Shown here one piece after another: positions 47,001 through 54,980 of a stretch of 64,000 nt of DNA (position 1 is the first letter of the stretch; each line of letters opens with the position of its first letter). A program made the translations under genes and the position numbers. The notes under the pieces were generated by a model. It worked only from the letters and a program-made list of their open reading frames with translations. It was not told where the DNA came from and did no database searches. This DNA is from Lentilactobacillus kribbianus (GTDB lineage: Bacteria; Bacillota; Bacilli; Lactobacillales; Lactobacillaceae). The stretch covers positions 744,001 through 808,000 of the forward strand of contig NZ_JABEQQ010000001.1 of NCBI RefSeq assembly GCF_013184075.1, in the 5' to 3' direction.

Positions 47001-48050
47001 GTGAGTATTTGGGAAAAATTTATTAATAACGTTCAGTTGAGGCGCATAGTTGTTTTGGCGCTTATCATTGCGATTTTGGTGGCATTTAAAGGTATGATGA
47101 GTATGATCTTGTTAACCTTTATTTTTACCTTAATTGTGGTTAAATTATCTAACTTGGTTAGTAGCAAGACCCCCATTCCCCGGACCTTGGTGGTGGTAGT
47201 GGTATACGTTTTGATTTTAGTTGGTTTGTTTATTACCATTACCGATTATTTACCACAATTGTTGGATCAAACTATCAGTTCTACTAAGGATATGGTTACT
47301 TTTTATTCCAATCCGAAAAATTTACCAGATGGTAAAACGATGGGGTGGATTAATTATGCCATTCAAAAAGCTCATTTGATGGATCAAGTTCAAAATGGGG
47401 TCTCGATTGTGTGGCACTACGTTACCAGCGTGGGTGCGATGGGATTAACCTTATTCTTATCTTTGATCTTGAGTTTCTTTTATGCTATTGAACAAAAAAC
47501 AATGGCTGATTTTTCCAAGGAATTTTTAACTAGTGATATTAGTTGGTTCTTCAGTGATATTTATTTCTTTGGTAAGAAATTTGTGGGTAGCTTTGGGGTA
47601 GTGATTGAAGCCCAATTTTTCATCGCCATTGTGAACACGGTTATTACCACGATTGTGATGTATTTTATGCACTTACCTGAACTGGCTGTTTTATCCATCA
47701 TGATTTTTATTTTGAGTTTGGTGCCGGTAGCCGGAGTGATCATTTCCCTCATTCCGCTATCATTGGTGGCATACTCGGTGGGCGGTTTTACCGATGTTTT
47801 ATATATCTGGTTGATGATTTTAGCGGTGCATACATTAGAGGCCTATGTTTTGAACCCTAAATTCATGTCATCTCGAACTAACTTGCCCATCTTTTATACC
47901 TTTGTGGTATTACTTGTAGCCGAACACTTCTTTGGTACTTGGGGCTTGATTTGTGGGGTGCCCATATTTACGTTCTTCTTAGATATTACCGGAGTGCAAA
48001 CGACCGGTCAGAGTCCTACTAAGGGGATTACTGACGATATTCCTAAATAA
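47001..48050 (+). CDS. AI-2E family permease
   Basis: 349 residues from GTG 47001 behind GGAGG. Seven to eight hydrophobic segments in the AI-2E family (PerM-type) order: paired N-terminal helices, FITITDYLPQLLDQTI, LFLSLILSFFYAIEQ, and the C-terminal block VPVAGVIISLIPLSLVAYS and LEAYVLNPKFMSSRTNLPIFYTFVVLL (as YVLNPKFMSSR), EHFFGTWGLICGVPIFTF. The family includes Na+/H+ antiporters and autoinducer-2 exporters; the substrate here is unknown. Confidence 0.85.
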   Translation: MSIWEKFINNVQLRRIVVLALIIAILVAFKGMMSMILLTFIFTLIVVKLSNLVSSKTPIPRTLVVVVVYVLILVGLFITITDYLPQLLDQTISSTKDMVTFYSNPKNLPDGKTMGWINYAIQKAHLMDQVQNGVSIVWHYVTSVGAMGLTLFLSLILSFFYAIEQKTMADFSKEFLTSDISWFFSDIYFFGKKFVGSFGVVIEAQFFIAIVNTVITTIVMYFMHLPELAVLSIMIFILSLVPVAGVIISLIPLSLVAYSVGGFTDVLYIWLMILAVHTLEAYVLNPKFMSSRTNLPIFYTFVVLLVAEHFFGTWGLICGVPIFTFFLDITGVQTTGQSPTKGITDDIPK

Positions 48051-48120
48051 AAAGGCTGAATTGTCTCACCAAATGATGTAAAATAAGGTGATTAAGAGAA
48101 ATTGAAAAGGGGTAATAATC

Positions 48121-48810
48121 ATGGCAAAATTAGTATTGATTCGTCACGGACAAAGTGAATGGAACCTTTCTAACCAATTTACCGGTTGGGTTGATGTTGA
48201 CCTTAGTGAAGAAGGAGTTAAGCAAGCTCAAAACGCTGGTAAGCTTATCAAAGAAGCTGGCATTGAATTTGACTTTGCCTACACTTCAGTATTGACTCGG
48301 GCTATCAAGACTTTGCATTATGCACTTGAAGGTTCAGACCAACTCTGGATCCCAGAAACTAAAACTTGGCGTTTGAACGAACGTCATTATGGCGCTTTGC
48401 AAGGCCAAAACAAAAAAGAAGCCGCTGAAAAGTTCGGTGAAGACCAAGTTCATATTTGGCGTCGTTCTTACGATGTATTGCCTCCACTTTTGAGCGCTGA
48501 TGATGAAGGCTCAGCAGCTAACGATCGTCGTTACGCTAACCTTGATCCACACATCGTTCCTGGTGGTGAAAACCTTAAGGTTACTTTGGAACGAGTTATG
48601 CCACTATGGGAAGACGAAATTGCTCCTAAGTTATTAGATGGCAAAAACGTTATCATCGCAGCCCACGGTAACTCACTTCGTGCCTTAAGCAAGTACATCG
48701 AAGGCATTTCTGATGAAGACATCATCAACCTTGAAATGGCTACTGGTGAACCCGTAGTTTACGACTTTGATGACAAGTTGAACGTAGTATCAAAGACTAA
48801 GCTTGACTAA
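48121..48810 (+). CDS. gpmA: 2,3-bisphosphoglycerate-dependent phosphoglycerate mutase
   Basis: Interconverts 3- and 2-phosphoglycerate in glycolysis. 229 residues: phospho-histidine motif [10 protein letters not shown] (8-17), [22 protein letters not shown], and the second active-site histidine in [18 protein letters not shown]. Highly biased codon use as for a glycolytic gene. Its final 210 codon-bases plus terminator (48601-48862) are repeated almost identically at 51810-52071, the mark of an insertion at the 3' end of the gene; the end present here reads through intact to KLD and TAA. GGGGT before the ATG. Confidence 0.96.
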   Translation: MAKLVLIRHGQSEWNLSNQFTGWVDVDLSEEGVKQAQNAGKLIKEAGIEFDFAYTSVLTRAIKTLHYALEGSDQLWIPETKTWRLNERHYGALQGQNKKEAAEKFGEDQVHIWRRSYDVLPPLLSADDEGSAANDRRYANLDPHIVPGGENLKVTLERVMPLWEDEIAPKLLDGKNVIIAAHGNSLRALSKYIEGISDEDIINLEMATGEPVVYDFDDKLNVVSKTKLD

Positions 48811-48862
48811 TTAAATTGATGAAAATAAAAGAGACCGTCTCGATGTGAGAGGGTCTCTTTTT
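48601..48862 (+). repeat. gpmA 3'-end direct repeat, copy 1
   Basis: The last 210 coding bases of gpmA with its 50-bp terminator region. It matches 51810-52071 without gaps at 251 of 262 positions by my count. The 11 differences comprise eight synonymous third-position changes and three in the non-coding tail. It is the left boundary of the island carrying the retron-like gene. Confidence 0.9.
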
Positions 48863-48864
48863 TG
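48826..48864 (+). terminator. gpmA terminator
   Basis: AGAGACCGTCTC pairs with GAGAGGGTCTCT (one mismatch) and a T-run. Related terminators occur at 52036 and 53438. Confidence 0.8.
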
Positions 48865-48947
48865 TGTTGTTTTAATAACTAAAATTTTATGTTATTATTA
48901 TTTATAATATAATGATTTTAATTACATAAATTTTAGGAGGAACTATC

Positions 48948-49394
48948 ATGCTAAAAAAGTTCGTTACTACTACTTTTCTTAGTATCATGTTTGGATTTTT
49001 GAGTTTTGTATTAATTAATAATAATGTACAGGCACATGCAAGTTCACGAAGTGTTCCTAAAAATATGCGTGGAAATTGGTATGTGTATAGCTCCTATAAT
49101 GGGCATCATAGTTTTTCTAAATATAAATTCACCAAACATACTATGACTAATTGGGATTCAGGTCATAAATACCATTATAAAGTTAATGTTTCTCCTTATG
49201 TTCATGGTAAATGGGTAAGTATTAGTCCTAAGAATAAGACAGCGGGCCCTACAGCATATTATCGGTATTCATCAATAAAAATTAAAGGCAAACGTCATCG
49301 CTCGTTACAATTTAGGGAAGGTACGATGTATTACCGTCTTTTTAAAACTAAGGTAAAACATTCATATAATAAAATGGTAATTCCGTGGAATTAA
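48948..49394 (+). CDS. Small secreted basic protein
   Basis: 148 residues from ATG 48948, behind AGGAGG. The signal peptide (about 1-29) ends at VQAHA. The mature protein is very basic and rich in Tyr, Ser and His (SYNGHHSFSKYKFTKHTM, SIKIKGKRHRSLQF), with no cysteine. The start of the mature part, PKNMRGNWYVYSS, resembles that of the secreted protein at 10653 (PAEFEGQWKKH). It is the first gene inside the gpmA-flanked island, where a terminator separates it from the integrase remnant. Function unknown. Confidence 0.7.
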   Translation: MLKKFVTTTFLSIMFGFLSFVLINNNVQAHASSRSVPKNMRGNWYVYSSYNGHHSFSKYKFTKHTMTNWDSGHKYHYKVNVSPYVHGKWVSISPKNKTAGPTAYYRYSSIKIKGKRHRSLQFREGTMYYRLFKTKVKHSYNKMVIPWN

Positions 49395-49407
49395 TTAACT
49401 TTGCCAC

Positions 49408-49443
49408 AAAAAGGTTCTTTCAATGTGAGAGAATCTTTTTTTA
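49408..49443 (+). terminator. Terminator after the secreted protein gene
   Basis: AAAAAGGTTCTTTC pairs with GAGAGAATCTTTTT (loop AATGT) and a T-run. Confidence 0.75.
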
Positions 49444-49545
49444 TGGAAATTGATGGGGTATAAATGTATAAAAAACAGTAGTTATTAACAATTAGATAGA
49501 GCAATGATAGTTATTCACAGGTGGATAACTTATCACCGTCAATAA

Positions 49546-49861
49546 CTGTTTAAACGGGGGATAACTAATCCACAACAGTTTGCTTTCCTGAATAAGGATG
49601 GTCAATTCACAGGTTAGAAATATTAACGCTTCTTACCATCAAATTCAAAAGCGCCTAGGTTACGATCCCAAATTTAGTACCCATACATTTAGGCATACGA
49701 TTGCTAGTCTAATGCTAGGAGATTCAAAGGTTTCGATTAATTATGTATCAAGATACTTGGGTCATGCCAATGTGGGGATAACTCAAAGGTATTATGTAGG
49801 ACTACTGCCGGAGCAAGAGGATATCGAAGGTGATAAGGCGGTGAAAGTTATAAGTATGTAA
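49546..49861 (+). pseudogene. Decayed tyrosine recombinase (integrase), C-terminal part with frameshift
   Basis: Two overlapping frames make one broken gene. Frame A (49546-49617) reads ...QQFAFLNKDGQFTG then a stop. Frame B (from the ATG at 49598 to 49861) continues VRNINASYHQIQKRLGYD and contains the recombinase catalytic signatures: HTFRHT (His-x-x-Arg), YLGHANVGITQRYY (Gly-His and the nucleophilic Tyr). The catalytic N-terminal half and arm-binding domain are missing. It lies inside the gpmA-flanked island and is the likely remnant of the integrase that inserted it. It cannot be active alone. Confidence 0.75.
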
Positions 49862-49868
49862 AATGCGG

Positions 49869-49897
49869 AAGAAGTAGGAAAACTGCTTCTTTTTTTT
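49869..49897 (+). terminator. Hairpin after the integrase remnant
   Basis: GAAGTAG pairs with CTGCTTC (wobbles) followed by eight T. Confidence 0.6.
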
Positions 49898-49942
49898 CGT
49901 CAGATATTTATTATATGCAATTAACTTGGTTTATAAAAATAT

Positions 49943-50400
49943 TTGAGCTATTCGGTAAATACATATAAAAAAAGATCTAGTGGTGTATTATGTAGTTATG
50001 CTTAGTTGGTTCCAATGGTATCTACTGCTAATTTTGCTCGAAAGAGTGCTAGTTTTACTCCCTGCCTTGGATTGCGAAGCCCACATATAAAAATTCCATA
50101 TATCCTGCTAGTAGGACGCGGCAATCTGGGTTCTATGGAACACGGATGAAAGGTATTAACGGATTTCATGTGTAACTATATATGGCTTATTTTCCCGTGG
50201 CCCGTTGTTTGCACGTCTTACGTGCGTGGCTTTCCGGTTACGGTCAATTGGTTGTATGGTTATCAAGTGTGAGTTTAGTAATAATAAAATTCTTTTCGAT
50301 TTTTTAGGCAGTGGTTAATTAAGAGATGTAACGTTATCAGAGCTTTTTCCTTCATGATCAATAATTTATTAGGCAGTCTGACAATTTTGTCAGGGATTAT
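49943..50400 (+). ncRNA. Candidate structured RNA upstream of a retron-type reverse transcriptase
   Basis: No ORF of note in about 450 bases before the reverse transcriptase. A promoter-like TTGAGC (49943-49948) and TATAAA (49964 region) precede a run of hairpins: a closing helix of 13 contiguous pairs with three wobbles, 49989-50001 with 50170-50182; CTC-GAAA-GAG (50037-50046, GNRA loop); GTTCCA/TGGAAC (50009-50014 with 50136-50141); CTTGGATTGC/GCAATCTGGG (50066-50075 with 50121-50130, 10 pairs); and a long hairpin near 50195-50243 with a perfect GCACGT-CTT-ACGTGC tip. This is the place and style of a retron msr-msd. I cannot assign the msr/msd limits or priming guanosine. RNA status is inference. 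Confidence 0.45.
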
Positions 50401-50417
50401 TGAAAGGAGGCTTCATT

Positions 50418-51626
50418 ATGAAGCATGCTAAGCATAGGAAAAAGCAGTGTTTGAATGATTACTATCAAGCACTAAAGGAAATTACGATTGTAAAAAATTT
50501 AGTGTATGTTGTTAAAGCAATCCAGTATTTAACAATATTAAAGATTATAATTGCTATTATATTTTTTACGTTGCAAGTAATCGTAAAAATTATTTCATGG
50601 GTGATTCCGTATCTTGAAATAATTTATAATTTCCTTTCTCAAGTTACATCTCTTTTTTGTTGCTTTCAGAGAGGGAATGTAAAAATGTACTGGAAAAGTT
50701 GTCGCCTTTATGGGGTGAAATCAAAGCGTGAATTATCATATCTTCTAAAAGTCCCATTAGAGTCATTGAAGAATATTGATGAAAATTACATATCAGAAAA
50801 CTTTGTTTATGATGGTAGGGAACTTACAAATCCATCAGATAAATTAAAGAAAGTTTTGGAACGGATTTTGGGTTACTTGTTTATGCTTAGAATTCCTCCA
50901 TACGAATACGGAGGAATAAAGGGACGGAATGCAATTCAAAATGTACAACGCCATGTGGGCCATGGCTTTATACTTAGAACAGATATTAGACATTTTTTTC
51001 CAAACACGAAATATGATAATGTATTTGATCTCTTCAGAAATAAGTTAAATATGTCAATAGATTGTGCGACTATACTTACGTTATTAACAACTAATGTTGC
51101 TGTTAATGCAAGCTATCGTTCATTAGCACAAGGCTATCCAACCAGCCCGGTACTTAGTCTTTTATCGTACTTGGACTTATTTAATGAAATTTCAGATTAT
51201 GCTGATGAACATAAATTTACTTTTACAGCGTATTATGATGATTTAACGTTATCGTCAGAAACTTTTATTAATAAATCCCATCTTAGAATGATTGAACACA
51301 TTATTAAAAAGTATGGATTTGACGCCCATCCGCAAAAAACTAAGCTGGTTAAGGTATCTAAGGTACATTCAAAAATAAAAATTACAGGAGTACTTCTTCA
51401 AAAGGATGGTCTTTATGTTCCTAAAAAATTATATAAAGGGCTTTATGAATATGTCCAACGACTTAGATCAGTTCTGAGTGGCGATGTGTCTATTAGTAAT
51501 GAAGAAAAAAAGACGTTGATTCAGCAAGTTAGAGGATGCATAGCGGCGATTCAGGTAATATCTGATGATGAATCATTTCAAGGGTATGAAGATATGGCTA
51601 GGTCTTTAGAAAAAACTATTATTTAG
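50418..51626 (+). CDS. Retron-type reverse transcriptase with N-terminal membrane region
   Basis: 402 residues from ATG 50418 behind AAAGGAGG (50403-50410). Residues 27-83 are very hydrophobic with probably two membrane helices (VVKAIQYLTILKIIIAIIFF / WVIPYLEIIYNFLSQVTSLF). Residues 90-402 are a reverse transcriptase: NPSDKLKKVLERILGYL, the NAxxH-like NVQRH (175-179), RTDIRHFFPNT (motif A), QGYPTSPVLS (238-247), catalytic AYYDDLTLSS (271-280) and ITG (322-324) in place of the retron VTG. A second ATG at residue 90 (50685) with GAGGG nine bases upstream could yield a soluble reverse transcriptase alone. No maturase domain, so it is not a group II intron protein. No other effector gene is adjacent. 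AT-rich with many ATA/AGA codons, unlike flanking genes, so probably acquired. Retron function is inferred. Confidence 0.8.
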   Translation: MKHAKHRKKQCLNDYYQALKEITIVKNLVYVVKAIQYLTILKIIIAIIFFTLQVIVKIISWVIPYLEIIYNFLSQVTSLFCCFQRGNVKMYWKSCRLYGVKSKRELSYLLKVPLESLKNIDENYISENFVYDGRELTNPSDKLKKVLERILGYLFMLRIPPYEYGGIKGRNAIQNVQRHVGHGFILRTDIRHFFPNTKYDNVFDLFRNKLNMSIDCATILTLLTTNVAVNASYRSLAQGYPTSPVLSLLSYLDLFNEISDYADEHKFTFTAYYDDLTLSSETFINKSHLRMIEHIIKKYGFDAHPQKTKLVKVSKVHSKIKITGVLLQKDGLYVPKKLYKGLYEYVQRLRSVLSGDVSISNEEKKTLIQQVRGCIAAIQVISDDESFQGYEDMARSLEKTII

Positions 51627-51809
51627 AGAAAGTGACTATTGCCATTTTTATTTCTATATGTAATTAAAAATAATATTGTACATAATATATGATTAATTAG
51701 TATAAAAGTATATTTTGATATCTCGGCCGGTCACTAAATGTCACCAATGAACCATGCTAAACCGCCATGAACTACTGATATCATCACGTTCTGTAACTAC
51801 TATGTCTAC
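51627..51809. other. Non-coding stretch before the gpmA repeat
   Basis: About 180 bp with no ORF of note and no clear terminator after the reverse transcriptase. It ends at the left edge of the second gpmA 3'-end copy. Confidence 0.5.
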
Positions 51810-52071
51810 CCACTATGGGAAGACGAAATTGCTCCTAAGTTGTTAGATGGCAAGAACGTTATCATCGCAGCCCACGGTAACTCACTTCGTGCCTTGAGCA
51901 AGTACATCGAAGGCATTTCTGATGAAGATATCATCAACCTGGAAATGGCTACTGGTGAACCAGTGGTTTACGACTTCGATGACAAGTTGAACGTAGTATC
52001 AAAGACTAAGCTTGACTAATTAAATTGATTAAAAGAAAAGAGACCGTCTCGATGGGAGAGGGTCTCTTTTT
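51810..52071 (+). repeat. gpmA 3'-end direct repeat, copy 2
   Basis: An ungapped copy of 48601-48862 without any upstream part of the gene. The reading frame from [10 protein letters not shown] to KLD-stop is intact, and all eight coding differences from copy 1 are synonymous, so both copies were under selection as the real gpmA end at some time. It includes a terminator (52036-52071). Confidence 0.9.
52036..52071 (+). terminator. Terminator within the second gpmA-end copy
   Basis: AGAGACCGTCTC pairs with GAGAGGGTCTCT with a T-run, as in copy 1. Confidence 0.75.
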
Positions 52072-52094
52072 AATAATTATGGTTGCCAATAGCG

Positions 52095-52595
52095 TTATTT
52101 CACTTGCTGTTCCGCCTGTTTAACCATGACATTATAGAGTTTATCCAAGTAGCGTTTTAATTCTGTCCCTTGCTTAAACCGGGAATAAATTCGCTCTGCA
52201 TTTAGACAGAAGACGGCAATATCTTTCTGCTTTTTGCCTGGCACGGGGTAGTCCATGACAACTAGTTCATCATCACCGAAAAACATTGTGTCGTTTTTAT
52301 AGGTAATGGGTTGGTGAAAAACATCTTCGATTCCGTTCAAGAAAGCCTGATTAAACTTAGTGTAATTACCAACGGGATGTAAGTTGTAGCCACCATAAAT
52401 ATCGCCATTATCGAATTCGGCTAGGAGCAGTTGTTGCCCGCGTGATTTTCGTTCAGATAAAAAGGCGGTAAAGCTGATGGGATCATTAGTATTGGTGGTA
52501 TGAATTGGCTGGGCTTGCCAGGTAAGAGTGTTATTATCTCCTGATTTATCCATGGCTGCCTGTCGTTCTTTTCGTTTCCGGGCTCCTTTTCCCAT
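52095..52595 (-). CDS. Hypothetical protein (166 aa)
   Basis: I start at the ATG at 52595 because AAAGGA lies nine bases upstream; a further ATG at 52604 is too close to that site. 166 residues, a strongly basic N-terminus (MGKGARKRKERQAAMDK), no signal peptide or membrane segment, mixed alpha/beta sequence with FNNGDIYGG-like (AEFDNGDIYGGYNLHP) and FGDDELVVMDYP. I do not recognise the family. It lies between the second and third copies of the gpmA end, so it belongs to the accessory region. Confidence 0.6.
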   Translation of the reverse strand: MGKGARKRKERQAAMDKSGDNNTLTWQAQPIHTTNTNDPISFTAFLSERKSRGQQLLLAEFDNGDIYGGYNLHPVGNYTKFNQAFLNGIEDVFHQPITYKNDTMFFGDDELVVMDYPVPGKKQKDIAVFCLNAERIYSRFKQGTELKRYLDKLYNVMVKQAEQQVK

Positions 52596-52779
52596 GATGA
52601 TCATCCTTTCAGAATTAATAGCTCACCATTGAGTGTAAACTATTCAATTAGGCAACTCAAATGGAACTGAAATAGCTGGTCACAACTTGCATAAATCTTA
52701 ATAAGAGGTTAATTTAAGGGTTGGTATAATGTTTGCACAGCATCAGTAACTTAATTATAAAAACGGTAGGAGAACTTAA

Positions 52780-53361
52780 ATGACAGATGCAGAAATTTTT
52801 GCGGCAATCAAAGCCGATTCTCAGAACGCAGAATATACTTCCCGAAATATCCCACCTATTTATCAAGTTAATCCTCAAGCGGAAATATTGATTATTAGTC
52901 AAGCCCCGAGCAAAAAGGTTCAAGAAACCCAAATTTTTTGGAACGATCAAAGTGGTGACCGGCTACGAAAATGGATGAATCTCAGCCGAGAGGAATTTTA
53001 CCATACCGATAAGATTGCTGTTTTACCGCTGGATTTTTACTTTCCTGGGAAGGGACTTCATGGTGATTTACCACCTAGGCGAGGTTTTGCAGAAAAATGG
53101 CATGCACCTTTGCTAGAATTGATGCCTAACATCCAACTCACTTTATTAATTGGCGCATATGCTCAAAAATTTTACTTGCAGCAACGAGCCCAAAGAAATC
53201 TAACCGAAACGGTTCGACATTATCAAGAATACTTACCACAATATTTTCCCATTGTACACCCGTCACCGTTGAATTACGGGTGGTTTAAGAAGAATCCGTG
53301 GTTTGAAGAACAGGTAGTGCCGGATTTGCAACAACGGGTAGCCAAGATTATGAAGAATTAG
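52780..53361 (+). CDS. Uracil-DNA glycosylase superfamily protein
   Basis: 193 residues. Motifs of the uracil-DNA glycosylase fold: EILIISQAPSKKVQE (motif 1, with QAP where family 4/5 enzymes have GEAPG-type), LPPRRGFAEKWH, and IVHPSPLNYGWFKKNPWFE (motif 2 HPSPLN, catalytic loop). Probably removes uracil or a related lesion; the lack of the iron-sulfur cysteines of family 4 enzymes puts it with the smaller family often called 'uracil-DNA glycosylase family protein'. GGAG (52769-52772) before the ATG. It is the last gene before a degenerate gpmA-end copy, within the accessory region. Confidence 0.82.
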   Translation: MTDAEIFAAIKADSQNAEYTSRNIPPIYQVNPQAEILIISQAPSKKVQETQIFWNDQSGDRLRKWMNLSREEFYHTDKIAVLPLDFYFPGKGLHGDLPPRRGFAEKWHAPLLELMPNIQLTLLIGAYAQKFYLQQRAQRNLTETVRHYQEYLPQYFPIVHPSPLNYGWFKKNPWFEEQVVPDLQQRVAKIMKN

Positions 53362-53400
53362 GTTTATAAATTTGATTCCCTGTGAAACTAATTAGTAATT

Positions 53401-53475
53401 ACTGAAGACAAGCTGGATTCATTGAATTGATTACAACAAAGGAGACCTTCTTAATATGAGAGGGTCTCCTTTTTA
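53401..53475 (+). repeat. Third, diverged copy of the gpmA terminus
   Basis: The sequence from AAGCTGGAT (53410) onward aligns without gaps to the last three codons, tail and terminator of gpmA (about 80% by my count over the 62 bases after AAGCT). The codons still read Lys-Leu-Asp, but the stop TAA has become TCA. It ends in a terminator hairpin (53438-53475). Confidence 0.75.
53438..53475 (+). terminator. Terminator in the third gpmA-end copy
   Basis: AAAGGAGACC pairs with GGTCTCCTTT with a long loop and T-run. It follows the glycosylase gene. Confidence 0.75.
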
Positions 53476-53536
53476 CGTTTAAAGACGAACTATAAAATCT
53501 ATAGAAAATCATTTTAAGAATTATAAGCATTAAAAC

Positions 53537-53580
53537 ACGAACAATAATTGTGTTGTTTTTGAAATAGTTTGTGATATACT
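53537..53580 (+). promoter_or_regulatory. Promoter and PurBox-like site of guaD
   Basis: TTGTTT (53553-53558) and TATACT (53575-53580) are 16 bases apart. Just upstream, ACGAACAAT (53537-53545) resembles a PurR binding box, which would fit a purine catabolic operon. Confidence 0.5.
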
Positions 53581-53627
53581 AAAAACATTCTTAAGGAATT
53601 AATTGAAATTCGAAGGGAGCAACTGAA

Positions 53628-54980
53628 ATGTACTCACAAGTAATTGCAGGGACGTATTTTACTTCAAAGGATGATCAGACGGTCCAAGTTGGTGAAAATA
53701 TGCTGATTTGTATTGATGAACAGGGCAAGATAGTTCGAATTATTGCTCATTCTGAACCAGAGTTTCAGCAAGTACGACAAGCTGCAGCAGAGCAACACCA
53801 CTTACTTGAATTAGCAGGTAATGAACGATTACTACCAGGGTTTGTGGACGTACATATACATGCTCCCCAGTGGGCACAAGCCGGATTGGCCTTAGATCGC
53901 TCACTTAACGACTGGTTAAATACCTACACTTTTCCATTGGAGTCCCGGTTTGCTGATGATCAGTTTGCGTTAAAAGTCTATGCTAGTTTAGTGCAAACAC
54001 TATTAGCCAACGGCACTACCACGGCGTTGATGTTTGGAACCATTTATAATTCCAGTAATTTAATCCTAGCCCAGCAAGCAGCCAAATTTGGGTTACGGGC
54101 GTTAATCGGCAAAGTAGCGATGGATGATCCCACCCAAACGCCAGAATATTATCGGGATGAATCAGCTACGGCAGCACTTCAAGCTACCCAAGAATTTATT
54201 GAAGCTATGTTTAACTTACAACAGCAAACGCAAACTACCTTGTTACCGGTCATTACGCCTCGTTTCATTCCTAGCTGCACGAATGAATTACTGCACGGGC
54301 TGGGTGAGTTGGCTAAACGGTATGACTTACCGATTCAATCTCACTGTAGTGAAAGTGATTGGGAAGATCAGTACGTGCAAGACCGTTTTGGTAAACGGGA
54401 TGCAGACGTGCTGGATCAGTTTGGTTTACTGACTGAGCAAGCAGTGATGGCTCATGGTACCCAATTAACCGATGAGGATCTATCCTTGTTTCGTCAACGC
54501 CAAACGGCGGTTGCTCATTGTCCTATTTCTAACGTGTACTTTGGTAATGCAGTATTTCCTACCCGAAAGGCTTTGCAAGCTGGTAACCAAGTTGGATTAG
54601 GAAGCGACATTTCTGGTGGTTTTTCACCCAGTCTGTATCGCAATATGCAGCAAGCAGTAATGTCGTCACAAATGCTCACTGACGGAGTTAATAGTGAACT
54701 AGCTACTGGTCAACGAGGGGTACCTGATTCTCGAATTTCGATGAAAACGGCATTTTACTTAGCGACTAAAGGAGGGGCTCAGGCACTGAACTTACCAGTT
54801 GGTGCCATTGAAGTCGGCAAGCAGGCTGATTTTCAAGTAGTGAAATTGGCACCAGCATTAACTACAGAAAGTACCGATGATGAGTTGGAACGGCTTCTCT
54901 ACCAAACCGAAAGCAAGGATATTAGCTGGGTAATGGTGGGCGGCAAACGAGTATATCAAAATCAGAAAGGACACAAATAA
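53628..54980 (+). CDS. guaD: Guanine deaminase
   Basis: Hydrolytic deamination of guanine to xanthine. 450 residues of the amidohydrolase superfamily: LLPGFVDVHIHAPQ (metal histidines), SLNDWLNTYTFPLE (guanine-deaminase signature), TTTALMFGTIY, IQSHCSESDWE (His/Glu) and VGLGSDISGGFS (catalytic Asp). GAAGGGAG ribosome binding site. The stop abuts the start of the following permease gene (TAA ATG), so import and deamination of purines are coupled. Confidence 0.94.
   Translation: MYSQVIAGTYFTSKDDQTVQVGENMLICIDEQGKIVRIIAHSEPEFQQVRQAAAEQHHLLELAGNERLLPGFVDVHIHAPQWAQAGLALDRSLNDWLNTYTFPLESRFADDQFALKVYASLVQTLLANGTTTALMFGTIYNSSNLILAQQAAKFGLRALIGKVAMDDPTQTPEYYRDESATAALQATQEFIEAMFNLQQQTQTTLLPVITPRFIPSCTNELLHGLGELAKRYDLPIQSHCSESDWEDQYVQDRFGKRDADVLDQFGLLTEQAVMAHGTQLTDEDLSLFRQRQTAVAHCPISNVYFGNAVFPTRKALQAGNQVGLGSDISGGFSPSLYRNMQQAVMSSQMLTDGVNSELATGQRGVPDSRISMKTAFYLATKGGAQALNLPVGAIEVGKQADFQVVKLAPALTTESTDDELERLLYQTESKDISWVMVGGKRVYQNQKGHK

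Noticed and set aside
48948-49394. Secreted protein as a retron accessory effector
   Set aside because: A terminator and the integrase remnant separate it from the reverse transcriptase; its signal peptide and similarity to the protein at 10653 suggest a wall-associated role.
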